From Intestinimonas massiliensis (ex Afouda et al. 2020) (GTDB taxonomy: Bacteria > Bacillota > Clostridia > Oscillospirales > Oscillospiraceae), in contig NZ_LN869529.1 in assembly GCF_001244995.1 (NCBI RefSeq), forward strand, positions 971,264-1,035,263: 64,000 bases of DNA. Direction: 5' to 3'. Positions within the stretch are counted from its first letter, which is position 1. Each line of letters opens with the position of its first letter. Shown here in pieces: positions 43,138-51,665 of the stretch. The notes beneath the pieces are model-generated. The model ran no database searches. It had not been told where the DNA came from and saw nothing but the letters and a program-made list of their open reading frames with translations. Position numbers and translations under genes: made by a program.

Positions 43138-43682
43138 GCCGCTAAATTATCGTTTATCTGCTCGTTGCAGGTGATCTTATCTTCGAGGCATTGCATCGTT
43201 TGTACGATAACTTCTTGTACAGCAAGCGAAGGAACGGGTATGGTCAAATTGGCAACTTCGGAAAATGTAATCTGAGGGAATGTGCCAGATCGCGTTTCAG
43301 CTAACAGTTGAAGTTCTGCAACTGTGGAACTATTCTTCAAGAAATAGTATAGGTACTTAGGAGATACCACATCCTTTTTTGCACGAATTACCATCAGTTT
43401 AGTTGAAGCGATATAGTCTATGGGCGAAAAATCCACATAGGCAAACCGCCTGTTCTGTGGACGGATCTCGCTATATAAAATATCGTCTCGCTGAAAAGTC
43501 TTCTTGAACTGCCCTTTCAAATTGGAGTTTGGAACTCGTTCGTGGTTGAGAACTCTACCCTCTAAAACGTCCGAGGTATTGATAAGCGTCACCATATTCT
43601 TTTTTTCGCGATAAGTGTCCGAAATAGACGAACAAACTTCACCAACGGGCATATATATTGTTCCATTCATACTACCCACCAT
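43134..43682 (-). CDS. HsdS half-cassette (first target-recognition domain)
   Basis: 182 residues: one target-recognition domain (QRDDILYSEIRPQNRRFAYV; IPVPSLAVQEVIVQTM) ending at the central linker NEQINDNLAA and a stop generated by the inverted neighbour. It begins right after the recombinase stop; starts at 43682 or 43670 have weak ribosome sites. It could be a silent donor or be translated as a half-subunit, which in some type I systems dimerises into a functional specificity subunit. Confidence 0.82.
   Translation of the reverse strand: MVGSMNGTIYMPVGEVCSSISDTYREKKNMVTLINTSDVLEGRVLNHERVPNSNLKGQFKKTFQRDDILYSEIRPQNRRFAYVDFSPIDYIASTKLMVIRAKKDVVSPKYLYYFLKNSSTVAELQLLAETRSGTFPQITFSEVANLTIPVPSLAVQEVIVQTMQCLEDKITCNEQINDNLAA
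43143..43156 (-). repeat. hsdS inversion site b
   Basis: Second copy of the 14-bp sequence, minus orientation; inverted relative to sites a and c. Confidence 0.9.
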
Positions 43683-43683
43683 C

Positions 43684-44667
43684 CTAACCGATGTATTTTC
43701 TATGTGCCAGCTTCACATTCTGCTGTTTCACCATTGCATAGTGCATGGTGGTGTCGATTTTCTGATGCCCTAAGAGCTGCTGGACTTGCTCTATGGGCAT
43801 TCCTTTGTCTATGGCAGTTGTAGCCAGTGTACGCCTGAACTTGTGAGGGTGAACCTTCGGGATATTCAGACGCTTTCCCAGCTCCCGAAGGCGTGTCTCC
43901 ACTCCGCCAATCATCAATCGGTCAAAGGGAGCTTTCAGGGAAACAAACAAAGCTGGGTTTTCATCCGTTCGCCCCTCAAGGTAGTTTTGAAGGTGGATTT
44001 TCGTCCTTGCGTCGAAATAGACCAATCGTTCTTTATTACCCTTGCCGATAACAACGCATTCGCGCTCATTGAAGTTGATGTCTTCGCGGTTTAGTGTGAC
44101 CAGCTCACCAACACGCATTCCAGAGGAAGCCAGAAGATCAATCATCGCCAAGTCTCGTGCTGTTGTGCAGTTGTCACGCATCAGCTCTAACACTTCATCG
44201 GTGTAGGTGTCCTTGACCACCTTTGCAGTCTTAACTTTGTGAATACGGCGTACCGGGCTTTTCACAATGAAATCCTCATCTTCAAGCCATGAGAAGAAGC
44301 TGGACAGTATCCGGCGGATGTTGTCTATGGTCACTTTGCTCGACCTGCGCTGAACTTGATAGTTTGTCAGATAGCGGCGCAAATCATCTGTGGTGATCTG
44401 TCGCACAGCCTTTCCAACTCCGGCAATTAGAGCCTCAATCGTCTTCCGGTAGTAGCTCAGGGTTTTCTCCGAACAGCCTTCGATCCGCTTTGCCGTGATA
44501 AATGCTTCGACTGCATCTGCTTCGTCTGCTGGAATTGAGCCACTATCATAGGTGATCGTTGCCCCTTCCAATATCTCAGCCATTGCATCCCGAAGGTGCA
44601 TGAGTTGTTCGTTGTTAAGATACGGCAGCATTTTTCGCTGTATCTCCGTGATGAGTTGTTCTGTCAT
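43684..44667 (-). CDS. Tyrosine recombinase of the hsdS inversion system
   Basis: 327 residues, XerC/D-like. N-terminal SAM-like core-binding domain (EAFITAKRIEGCSEKTLSYY) and catalytic domain with Arg in SSGMRVGELVTLN, Lys in GKGNKERLVYF, HKFRR (HxxR), LGHQKIDTTMHYAMV (His and nucleophile Tyr). Recombinases of this type, placed between hsdS copies, invert specificity halves in Firmicutes and Bacteroides. GAAAGGAG precedes the start. It lies inside two of the possible inversion intervals, so it can flip itself. Confidence 0.93.
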   Translation of the reverse strand: MTEQLITEIQRKMLPYLNNEQLMHLRDAMAEILEGATITYDSGSIPADEADAVEAFITAKRIEGCSEKTLSYYRKTIEALIAGVGKAVRQITTDDLRRYLTNYQVQRRSSKVTIDNIRRILSSFFSWLEDEDFIVKSPVRRIHKVKTAKVVKDTYTDEVLELMRDNCTTARDLAMIDLLASSGMRVGELVTLNREDINFNERECVVIGKGNKERLVYFDARTKIHLQNYLEGRTDENPALFVSLKAPFDRLMIGGVETRLRELGKRLNIPKVHPHKFRRTLATTAIDKGMPIEQVQQLLGHQKIDTTMHYAMVKQQNVKLAHRKYIG

Positions 44668-44756
44668 TGTCGTGTCTCCTTTCGAGGTAAGAGAACGACA
44701 TTCAGTGGCAGTCCCTTTTGTAAAACTCTCGCCACTGGTGAGAGTTATTCAGACGG

Positions 44757-44770
44757 TAAACGATAATTTA
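44757..44770 (+). repeat. hsdS inversion site c
   Basis: Third copy of the 14-bp sequence, plus orientation, just beyond the expressed hsdS stop. Read in plus direction it gives NDNLAA and a stop, so inversion c-d would truncate HsdS after its first domain. Confidence 0.9.
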
Positions 44771-44775
44771 GCAGC

Positions 44776-45984
44776 TTAGAGCTGGACAGCAGACACATCG
44801 ATCTCGCCAGACATCAGTTTGGGCAGCAAATTATCTCTCAATGTCGCAAGCGATTGATTCTGCTCTTCCAAAATACGTTGCTGTGCAAAGATAGGAGCGC
44901 AAAAGTCGCTGAATTTGGCAAGAGTTTCAGCGTCAGGAATAACCGCCGGGACATTTTTCATAGTGCTGCCAGATACTTCTTTGAATGTTGACCCGGATGC
45001 CATGCCTTCAATGACCGGGAGAGTGTTTTTCAAAAAGAAGTAAACAAATGGTGTTCCAATTTCCGGCTTAGGCACAACCGATTTGAAACCTTGATTTGTT
45101 GTTACTTCACCAGCGGCGATAGCAATATAACCTATTGGCGCACGAGATGAGAACAACACTGTTCCTTCTGGCATGATTGCTGCGCTGCTGTTCTTCAAAC
45201 CAAGTTCAGTTATGTCATTCTCACCATGAGAAACGAACTTCGACTTGTTGATAGATAAATCTTTCGGGGTTATCCATGCTATACCGGACTCCGTGTAATA
45301 CTCAGGTTCAGCTTTTGAAGGTGTACTGCCTCCAACAACAGTACCAAGATCGCTAATTGTTCCGATAGCCCATTCTGGATCAGCATTATCAACAAATAAT
45401 TCTTGAAAATAGGATTGAGCTTGCTGCTCTAAATTATCGTTTAACTCTTGATTGTTCACAATCTTTTTTTGGATTGTGGAAATAATCTCGACAACACATT
45501 TCTGAATACTTAATTCAGGCAATACGACCTCAATCTGTTGAAAGGTCGAAGATGGTCTCGCCAATGCAGGGACGCCAACCTGTGAGGCATTGCTTAGAAG
45601 TTTATGCTGTCCTATTGGAGTGTGGAAGTAATAGACAAGGTATTCGGGCAAAACCTTGTCGTTGCATCGCACCCTAAACTGAGATTGCGAAATCACATAC
45701 CGGTCATATTTTGAATCTTGAGGAATAAACACTATTTGCCCAAGCGTTCCTCTGTGTGTTATTACAATATCCCCGCGATGTGCATTTGCCTTGTTAAGAG
45801 AGTCAGCTTTTTTCCTTGTGACATAGCGGAATGTCTTTTCGGATAGAGAAAAGCCCTCAAGATTACTACCATTTAGGACAGGTACGCCACTATCCACAAA
45901 ACACGAGACTTTAATATTTGATCCGAATGGACCCATCGCAATTTCATCAATTAGGTCAGCAATACGATACGTTTCATAGCCCAT
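44776..45984 (-). CDS. hsdS: Type I specificity subunit, expressed copy
   Basis: 402 residues with two target-recognition domains: first about 1-150 (GDIVITHRGTLGQIVFI, PALARPSSTFQQIEVVLP), the central linker NNQELNDNLEQQAQSYFQEL, second about 195-365 (GGSTPSKAEPEYYTESGIAW), and a C-terminal repeat ending GEIDVSAVQL. HsdS dictates the bipartite target for both methylation and cutting. ATG 45984 overlaps the hsdM end and follows a GGGGGC stretch; an extension to 46029 is unlikely. Confidence 0.93.
   Translation of the reverse strand: MGYETYRIADLIDEIAMGPFGSNIKVSCFVDSGVPVLNGSNLEGFSLSEKTFRYVTRKKADSLNKANAHRGDIVITHRGTLGQIVFIPQDSKYDRYVISQSQFRVRCNDKVLPEYLVYYFHTPIGQHKLLSNASQVGVPALARPSSTFQQIEVVLPELSIQKCVVEIISTIQKKIVNNQELNDNLEQQAQSYFQELFVDNADPEWAIGTISDLGTVVGGSTPSKAEPEYYTESGIAWITPKDLSINKSKFVSHGENDITELGLKNSSAAIMPEGTVLFSSRAPIGYIAIAAGEVTTNQGFKSVVPKPEIGTPFVYFFLKNTLPVIEGMASGSTFKEVSGSTMKNVPAVIPDAETLAKFSDFCAPIFAQQRILEEQNQSLATLRDNLLPKLMSGEIDVSAVQL
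45430..45443 (-). repeat. hsdS inversion site d
   Basis: Fourth copy of the 14-bp sequence, minus orientation, inside the linker codons between the two recognition domains of the expressed hsdS. Confidence 0.9.
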
Positions 45985-47476
45985 ATCCAATCGCCCCCAG
46001 TCGTTCTTTGATCTGCGTCTCAAGTTCATGGGACTTTGCGAAAAGCTCAGAAAGTTCAGAAGTCAAACGCCCCATTTTCTCTTCAAACGGCTCGCCGTCA
46101 TCTTCCTGTTCCTCAATACCAACATAGCGTCCCGGAGTGAGAATGTAATCCTGCTTTGCAATGTCCTGTGTAGTGACAACAGCACAGAAGCCCTTTTCAT
46201 CTTCGAGTGTTCCATCAACGAAGGCATTATAAGTGTCGGCAATTTTCTTGATGTCTTCATCCGTCAGTTCGCGCAGCTTCCGCGTAACCATAGTGCCGAG
46301 TTTCCGTGCGTCGATGAACAGCGTTTTGCCTTTTTGCTTCTTGTTCTTTGCAAGGAACCAGAGCGATACCGGGATCTGCGTCGTGTAGAATAGCTGCGTC
46401 GGCATTGCAACGATACAGTCCACAAGGTCAGCATTGATAATGTTCTTGCGGATTTCACCTTCACCGCCGGACTGCGAAGAAAGCGAACCATTTGCAAGTA
46501 CCATACCGATACGTCCATTCGGAGCGAGATGCCAGATCATGTGCTGCAACCACGCGAAGTTTGCATTTCCAGCAGGAGGCGTACCATACTGCCAACGGAC
46601 ATCATCAACGAGTTTATCTGCACCCCAGCCAGAAAGATTGAAGGGAGGATTCGCCATAATAAAGTCTGCCTTGAGCTGCGGGTGACAATCGTTAAAGAAT
46701 GTGTCCGCATTAAACTTGCCGAGGTCGGCTTCAATACCGCGAATGGCAAGATTCATCTGCGCCATCTTCCATGTGGTCGGGTTAGAGTCCTGACCAAAAA
46801 CAGAAATCTTGTTGATGTTGCCGCCGTGATTTTCGATGAACTTTGCGGACTGAACAAACATACCGCCAGAGCCGCAGCACGGGTCATAAACACGCCCATT
46901 AAACGGCTGCAACACTTCAACAAGGGTACGCACAACGCAAGAGGGAGTATAGAACTCACCGGCAAGTTTGCCTTCTTGCTCGGCAAACTTGGAGAGGCAA
47001 TATTCGTATGTGCGACCAAGAATGTCCTTGCTGTTTCCATGCTCGATCATCTGAATATTGGTGAAGAGATCAACCACTTCACCAAGACGCCGCTTGTCCA
47101 GCTCTGGACGGGCGAAGTTCTTAGGAAGAATATCTTTGAGACGCTTGTTTTCTTTCTCAATACTGCGCATTGCATCATCAATCACCGTGCCAATTTCCGG
47201 CGTATGAGCGGCAGCAGCAATCGCGCTCCATCGTGCATTCTCAGGGACAAAGAAGATGTTTTCGGCAGTGTATTCGTCCTGGTCTTCTTCAAATCCATCG
47301 CCTTCTTCAACCAGCTCCTTGTACTTTGCCTCAAAGCGATCTGAAATGTATTTCAGGAAAATCAGTCCGAGAACGACCGACTTATATTCGGATGCGTCGA
47401 TGTTTCCGCGCAGGACGCAAGCCGCGTCCCAGATTTGTTTTTCAAAGCCGATATTGCTTGTGTTATTTTCAGCCAT
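45974..47476 (-). CDS. hsdM: Type I methyltransferase subunit
   Basis: 500 residues. N6-adenine methyltransferase: HsdM N-terminal helical domain (EKQIWDAACVLRGNIDASEY), SAM-binding VYDPCCGSGGMFVQSAKF (about 215) and catalytic ADFIMANPPFNLSGW (about 278). It methylates the HsdS-defined target and forms the M2S core. ATG 47476 follows GGAGG, and an in-frame ATG at 47491 would overlap that site. It is the first gene of the large defence operon apart from the small XRE gene upstream. Confidence 0.95.
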   Translation of the reverse strand: MAENNTSNIGFEKQIWDAACVLRGNIDASEYKSVVLGLIFLKYISDRFEAKYKELVEEGDGFEEDQDEYTAENIFFVPENARWSAIAAAAHTPEIGTVIDDAMRSIEKENKRLKDILPKNFARPELDKRRLGEVVDLFTNIQMIEHGNSKDILGRTYEYCLSKFAEQEGKLAGEFYTPSCVVRTLVEVLQPFNGRVYDPCCGSGGMFVQSAKFIENHGGNINKISVFGQDSNPTTWKMAQMNLAIRGIEADLGKFNADTFFNDCHPQLKADFIMANPPFNLSGWGADKLVDDVRWQYGTPPAGNANFAWLQHMIWHLAPNGRIGMVLANGSLSSQSGGEGEIRKNIINADLVDCIVAMPTQLFYTTQIPVSLWFLAKNKKQKGKTLFIDARKLGTMVTRKLRELTDEDIKKIADTYNAFVDGTLEDEKGFCAVVTTQDIAKQDYILTPGRYVGIEEQEDDGEPFEEKMGRLTSELSELFAKSHELETQIKERLGAIGYGL

Positions 47477-47545
47477 TTCAGCAACCTCCAAAGTTATAGT
47501 TTCACACTTACTATTCTACAAAAAGAGCTGTACGAAAAACCGGAC

Positions 47546-47758
47546 TCAGTTCTTGTCCGTTCGCACAGCCTCACATATATCTCCGATGTCACAGTTCAAG
47601 TAATCACAAATGCGCAGCAAAATAGAGAGGGACACTTCTTCCCCCTTATTCAGTTTTGTCCATGTTCCGGCAGACAGCCCTACTTCATGTCGTAGAGAAG
47701 CCTTCTTTATGTCGCGTTCCAGAAGAAGCATCCATAGTTTCTTATAGCTTATGCGCAC
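47546..47758 (-). CDS. Small XRE-family regulator upstream of hsdM
   Basis: 70 residues. A single Cro/CI HTH domain (MLLLERDIKKASLRHEVGLSAGTWTKLNKG; LLRICDYLNCDIGDICE). GTG 47758 fits AAAGGATGG best. Standing between the promoter and hsdM, it may tune expression of the type I system in the way of control proteins. Confidence 0.85.
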   Translation of the reverse strand: MRISYKKLWMLLLERDIKKASLRHEVGLSAGTWTKLNKGEEVSLSILLRICDYLNCDIGDICEAVRTDKN

Positions 47759-47802
47759 GGCAACCATCCTTTCGCTTGCTTGCATTCAACATCGTTTATA
47801 AT

Positions 47803-47831
47803 ATTATACTGGATTTCATTCTCAAAAGCAA
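47803..47831 (-). promoter_or_regulatory. Promoter of the XRE-hsd operon
   Basis: On the minus strand TTGCTT, a 17-base spacer and TATAAT precede the XRE start by about 45 bases. It is probably the main promoter for the XRE-hsdM-hsdS-...-hsdR-NYN-helicase series. Confidence 0.75.
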
Positions 47832-47889
47832 TCCGTTGATGCAGAAATTAAAGAAAAAGTTTCAATTTCTCGAACCTTCTCTCAAGGAT

Positions 47890-47927
47890 GCAGGGCATCT
47901 CCTGTTGATCGGAGATGCCCTGCTTTT
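47890..47927 (+). terminator. Hairpin between the relaxase and defence modules
   Basis: 13-bp stem GCAGGGCATCTCC / GGAGATGCCCTGC with 8-base loop. TTTT follows only on the plus strand; on the minus strand it lies 8 bases past the relaxase stop and may still stall or stabilise that transcript. Confidence 0.7.
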
Positions 47928-47934
47928 GACGAGA

Positions 47935-49299
47935 TTATTCGCGCTGTGTGCTGCGCAGATGATCACGGTCATGGTCAGCAGAAGGAGCGAGAAACGTATC
48001 AACATTAGACTTGATCGTCTCTATTTGTTTTACTTCTTTTTTGAGCTTCGCACGTTCATCATAGAGCCGCTGTTGCTCATCGAGAAGTCGCTGCTGTTGC
48101 GCTTGCAGCGTCTTCAAGCTCGGCAGTTTTTCATCGCCCTGCATGGCAAGCAGCGTACTCCGTGCCGCCTCGAAGATCACAAGCTCTGCCTCATGCTTTG
48201 CCTTGAAACCCGGCTTATCTTTTGCCTTCTGGAAAGCGTCATATACAGGTTTTAGGCGCTGGTAGTTGGAGATGTTTTTGATAAGCGGCTGGACTTCCCG
48301 CAGCCGCGCTTCAACGCCTTTCAGCTCCTTGCCGGTACGATCATAGGAGCTGTGAACATCCTCGACCTTCTTCTCAAGATCGGCGTATTGGAGCAAGTTG
48401 TTGTCTGTGAGATAGTTGAGCGTCCGTGCCGCTTCCTTGAGGATAGTGAGCTTTGCTTTATGCTCATAACCCTTGCTGTCGATAAGCCTGATCCGCTCCT
48501 GAATATCTCCGATGAGAGAGATGCCCTTCGGCGTGGTCTGTCTCTGACTTCTTCGGGGCGTCCGTCCGGCAATCCGCTCCTTGATGCGTTCCTCGGTGTA
48601 GTTCTCTCCGATGGTCTTAGAACGGGTAAACCGATCCTGACCTTCAGCGCGGAAGGAGATGTATTTGCCGGGTTTGATTTCATAACCGGCTTCCTGCATG
48701 AGCCGCAGAAAATCATCGTAGTCCTTCGCTGTGATGACAAGCCGGTCGATGGTCTGCTTGAGTTTTTGCTTCCAGCTCGTGCCGCGTTTGGCTTCGGTGT
48801 ACTCCTTGTAGCTCATGCCTTTGTTCTGAGAGGGAGGGATAACAGAGAGACCGTTTTCCTTACAGAGCCGGTCGCTGACCTCACGCATATCATAGTAAAT
48901 CCGCTTGTAGCTCTTGTAGGCGTGGTAGTCCACAAAGTCAACCGCATTGAAAATCAGATGGTTATGAACATGGTCCTTGTCAATGTGCGTGGTCAGCACA
49001 TACTCGTATTTTCCACCGAGGATTTCATCCGCAAATTGCTTGCCGATCTCGTGGGCAAGCTCCGGCGTGACCTCTCCAATTTCAAAGGACTGGATCACAT
49101 GACGGGCTATGATCCTGACCGGATTCATCCCTTTTTGCTCGGCTATTCTCCGCGTCCATTCAAATTCCCGCGCTGCGGTCTCGCTGGCACAGCCGTAGGA
49201 CGAGACCAGCAGCTTCTCGTCGGTCTTTTCGGGATTCAGAATGTACGCGATTGCCTTGCTCAAAGTTCCTCGGATTGCTTTGATTTTAGTAACTGCCAT
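47935..49299 (-). CDS. MOBP-type relaxase
   Basis: 454 residues. N-terminal relaxase domain: MAVTKIKAIRGTLSKAIAYI and the metal-binding three-His motif TTHIDKDHVHNHLIFNAV (about 105-122). The enzyme nicks oriT and pilots the strand through the VirD4/VirB channel. The C-terminal 200 residues are coiled-coil rich. Its start overlaps mobC by 40 bases. It is transcribed opposite to the transfer operon, unlike most ICEs of this group where the modules are near each other. Confidence 0.92.
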   Translation of the reverse strand: MAVTKIKAIRGTLSKAIAYILNPEKTDEKLLVSSYGCASETAAREFEWTRRIAEQKGMNPVRIIARHVIQSFEIGEVTPELAHEIGKQFADEILGGKYEYVLTTHIDKDHVHNHLIFNAVDFVDYHAYKSYKRIYYDMREVSDRLCKENGLSVIPPSQNKGMSYKEYTEAKRGTSWKQKLKQTIDRLVITAKDYDDFLRLMQEAGYEIKPGKYISFRAEGQDRFTRSKTIGENYTEERIKERIAGRTPRRSQRQTTPKGISLIGDIQERIRLIDSKGYEHKAKLTILKEAARTLNYLTDNNLLQYADLEKKVEDVHSSYDRTGKELKGVEARLREVQPLIKNISNYQRLKPVYDAFQKAKDKPGFKAKHEAELVIFEAARSTLLAMQGDEKLPSLKTLQAQQQRLLDEQQRLYDERAKLKKEVKQIETIKSNVDTFLAPSADHDRDHLRSTQRE

Positions 49300-49589
49300 A
49301 CCGCGTCCATCTTTTCTTTCAGCTCGTCAATATCGTCCTGATAGAATCGTCCCGTCGAGTTGATCCTGCGGCAGACGGTATTGATGTTCACGCCGATCTT
49401 GTTGATTTCGGCGGCGAGCTTTTTCTGCTCTGTGTAGTCTACGACAATGATGTAGCCGTCAATCAGCATCTTCCTTGCATACGCACCGAAGTTCTCCGTG
49501 CCGATCATCTCCATCTTCTTTGCAATCGTCCGTTCTTCCTGTGGTGTCAGCCAAATCTTCTTCTGAATGTCTCGTGTTCTTCGTACCAT
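49260..49589 (-). CDS. mobC: MobC relaxosome accessory protein
   Basis: 109 residues. RHH-like MobC protein (KIWLTPQEERTIAKKMEMIG; INKIGVNINTVCRRINSTG), which binds near oriT and helps the relaxase nick. ATG 49589 after GGAGGG is preferred to 49643. It lies just downstream of the candidate oriT. Confidence 0.9.
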   Translation of the reverse strand: MVRRTRDIQKKIWLTPQEERTIAKKMEMIGTENFGAYARKMLIDGYIIVVDYTEQKKLAAEINKIGVNINTVCRRINSTGRFYQDDIDELKEKMDAVWQLLKSKQSEEL

Positions 49590-49599
49590 GCTGCGCCCT

Positions 49600-49740
49600 C
49601 CGTCGTAAAGATTAGAAGGGTTTGGGACTATCCCAACAAGCAAAAATCTGATGTTAAGGGCAGGGTCTCCTTAACTGATTTTTCTCCGGTGGGTACTCAC
49701 CGGATTTGCTTGCTAATCTCCCAAAATCGTATTCCCCGAA
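49600..49740. other. Candidate origin of transfer (oriT)
   Basis: The non-coding stretch upstream of mobC has two perfect inverted repeats: GTTAAGG (49653-49659) with CCTTAAC (49669-49675), and TCCGGTG (49685-49691) with CACCGGA (49698-49704). Inverted repeats beside mobC/relaxase genes are typical of MOBP oriT regions. The nick site cannot be placed from sequence alone. Confidence 0.7.
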
Positions 49741-49760
49741 GATTCCTCCGTGAAATGTCC

Positions 49761-49804
49761 CTTCACTTTACAACGGACACAAAAAGGGCGTTTGTTGAGT
49801 ACCG
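49761..49804 (-). repeat. 42-bp two-arm repeat, minus copy
   Basis: On the minus strand GGTACTCAACAAACG, a 9-base spacer and TGTCCGTTGTAAAGTGAA. An almost identical sequence lies on the plus strand at 61943-61984, with the same arms but a different 9-base centre. It follows the SIMPL gene stop and precedes oriT. Confidence 0.9.
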
Positions 49805-49825
49805 GATTTCAAAAAAGTCAAAAAA

Positions 49826-50485
49826 TCATTGGATTTCCCATGTGAAAGCCACTGTGTCTGTCACATCAATATCAACCGGCTCAATCTCAGGTGCGGCGCA
49901 CTTGCTCATCGCCATGAGAGGCTGAATGCAGTCTTCAACATCGTAGCTTGTTCTGGAAAAAACATTGAGTTCGCCCCAGTTGTAGTCGATGTTGAGCAAC
50001 TGCCCAAGCGTACTGCCTGATGCTTTGCAAAGAATCTCCGCCTTCGCTCTGGCGTTCTCCGTCGCGCTGATCAGCAGCTTTTCGCTGACCGCTGATGGGT
50101 TTCTTACAGTGAATGCGATACTGAGTTCCGGCTTTGCACCGCAATCCGCAATCGCAGAAATGATCTTTGCAAGCTGTTTGCTGTCAAAGTCAAATGCAAG
50201 TTTCAAGCGATAGCTGCAAGCATATCCGACAAACTCTCGCTTGTAATTTCCTTGCCGATCCTTGACGTTCTCGTACCTTGTCTGGACATCAAAGCTCGTG
50301 GTTTTCAAGTCTTCTTTGTGATACCCAACGCAGACTGCGGCACCTTGCAGTCTTTCGATTCTCTCGGTAGCTTCCGACATTGCACGGTCATAGGTTTTAG
50401 ATAAGGTTTCAATGTTCAAGGAGAGGATGATGTAATCCGGTCTTGCGGAGACATTGCCTGTCCCTTTTACGGTGATCGTTCTCAT
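49826..50485 (-). CDS. SIMPL-domain protein
   Basis: 219 residues. SIMPL/DUF541 fold (ITVKGTGNVSARPDYIILSL at the start; YACSYRLKLAFDFD; AKAEILCKASGSTLGQLLNI). No signal peptide, so cytoplasmic, unlike many family members in the envelope. ATGA overlap with the vWA gene implies coupled translation. Function unknown. Confidence 0.85.
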   Translation of the reverse strand: MRTITVKGTGNVSARPDYIILSLNIETLSKTYDRAMSEATERIERLQGAAVCVGYHKEDLKTTSFDVQTRYENVKDRQGNYKREFVGYACSYRLKLAFDFDSKQLAKIISAIADCGAKPELSIAFTVRNPSAVSEKLLISATENARAKAEILCKASGSTLGQLLNIDYNWGELNVFSRTSYDVEDCIQPLMAMSKCAAPEIEPVDIDVTDTVAFTWEIQ

Positions 50486-51141
50486 TGCTTTCTCCCGTCC
50501 TTTCTGGAATTAAAGTCCTCATCAATACGCTTTTTCCAATTCGTACCCAGTGGTACGCTGCAACGGACAGCAGAAACCGCTTCGCTCAGAACCTCATAGT
50601 TGAGCTGCGTTCCCTTATGGTCAGAGTGATAATTGACCGCTCGGTCTGCTCCAATACCGAAGTGCTTTGCCGTTTCAACTGCGTCAATATTTGCGCCGAG
50701 GAATAGAAACTCCCAGCCGTACTTTTCCTTCTGCCGCTCGATCATTTTCTTAACTGTCTCGCTGTCATAACGGCGGCTTGCATTCTCCATGCCGTCCGTT
50801 GTGATGACGAACAGCGTATGTTCAGGGACATCCTCATTTCTTGCGTACTTGTGGACATTCCCAATGTGATGAATTGCTCCGCCGATAGCATCCAGAAGGG
50901 CAGTACATCCGCGAACGGAATAGTCCCTGTCGGTCATCGGATCCACCTTCTGAACCGGCACACGGTCATGGATAACCTCGCTCACGTTGTCAAAGAGAAC
51001 GGTAGAGATCAATGCCTCGCCATTCTCTTTTTTCTGCTTTTCAATCATGGAGTTGAATCCTCCGATGGTGTCTTTTTCCAGTCCGCTCATAGAGCCGCTG
51101 CGATCAAGGATGAATACGATCTCCGTCATGTTCTTTCTCAT
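50482..51141 (-). CDS. vWA-domain protein
   Basis: 219 residues, a single von Willebrand A domain with MIDAS motif FILDRSGSMSG at residues 9-19, ...GCTALLDAIG (second MIDAS part, about 90) and TTDGMEN (third, about 127). Such soluble vWA proteins bind partners in a metal-dependent way, for example in tellurite-resistance-type stress systems. ATG 51141 follows GGAGGT. Overlaps SIMPL by four bases. Confidence 0.88.
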   Translation of the reverse strand: MRKNMTEIVFILDRSGSMSGLEKDTIGGFNSMIEKQKKENGEALISTVLFDNVSEVIHDRVPVQKVDPMTDRDYSVRGCTALLDAIGGAIHHIGNVHKYARNEDVPEHTLFVITTDGMENASRRYDSETVKKMIERQKEKYGWEFLFLGANIDAVETAKHFGIGADRAVNYHSDHKGTQLNYEVLSEAVSAVRCSVPLGTNWKKRIDEDFNSRKDGRKQ

Positions 51142-51242
51142 GTTTTGTACCTCCGTATATAAAAAAATGACTGCTTGGTGTCTCACCTTACAGTCATATT
51201 GTACTTCGGTATTCACTTCATTTGGTCGCATGGCAAGCGACA

Positions 51243-51665
51243 TTATTCTAAGGATAAGAACAGCTCTCCGTCAATGCTTAGGATGTCATCCATCGGAATC
51301 TTCGTGCCGTCCTGCATGGTAATTAGGCGCTCAAAGTCATCAACCTTTATGACTGCGCCGGTTGCAGTTACATACGCACCGCCAGCTTTGCGCTCATCAG
51401 GTTTGAAGTAGGTTATTTCAACCTCCGGCTCTTCATCAAGGGCATCCATGAGAAGCTGATACCTCATGTTCAAAGCGGTCAAGGCTCCCTCATCAAGCTC
51501 AATCCTTTCGTCGGTCAGACGTCCGGTTTCCTTGATTGCAGAATCATAGCCGGTGAGGGCGGCAAAGGGTGCAAACTGCGCTGCACGATCTGACATCGGC
51601 ATTTGTGGTCGCGTTTTGGAAACGTGATGAGGAAGTCCCATGATCTCGTCGTATTTTCCGTTCAC
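51243..51665 (-). CDS. YolD-like protein
   Basis: 140 residues. YolD family (PMSDRAAQFAPFAALTGYDS; ETGRLTDERIEL), usually encoded with Y-family polymerases of the UvrX type. It begins with a GTG overlapping the polymerase stop (GTGA). Probably regulates or assists the polymerase. Confidence 0.9.
   Translation of the reverse strand: MNGKYDEIMGLPHHVSKTRPQMPMSDRAAQFAPFAALTGYDSAIKETGRLTDERIELDEGALTALNMRYQLLMDALDEEPEVEITYFKPDERKAGGAYVTATGAVIKVDDFERLITMQDGTKIPMDDILSIDGELFLSLE

Noticed and set aside
42488-45443. Four short repeats considered as a CRISPR or iteron array
   Set aside because: Only 14 bp, two in each orientation, widely and unequally spaced, and all in the same codons of hsdS; inversion sites explain them.
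37155-47476. Defence block read as BREX or DISARM
   Set aside because: No PglZ, BrxC or DrmB-like gene; the HsdR, HsdM and HsdS domains are plain type I.
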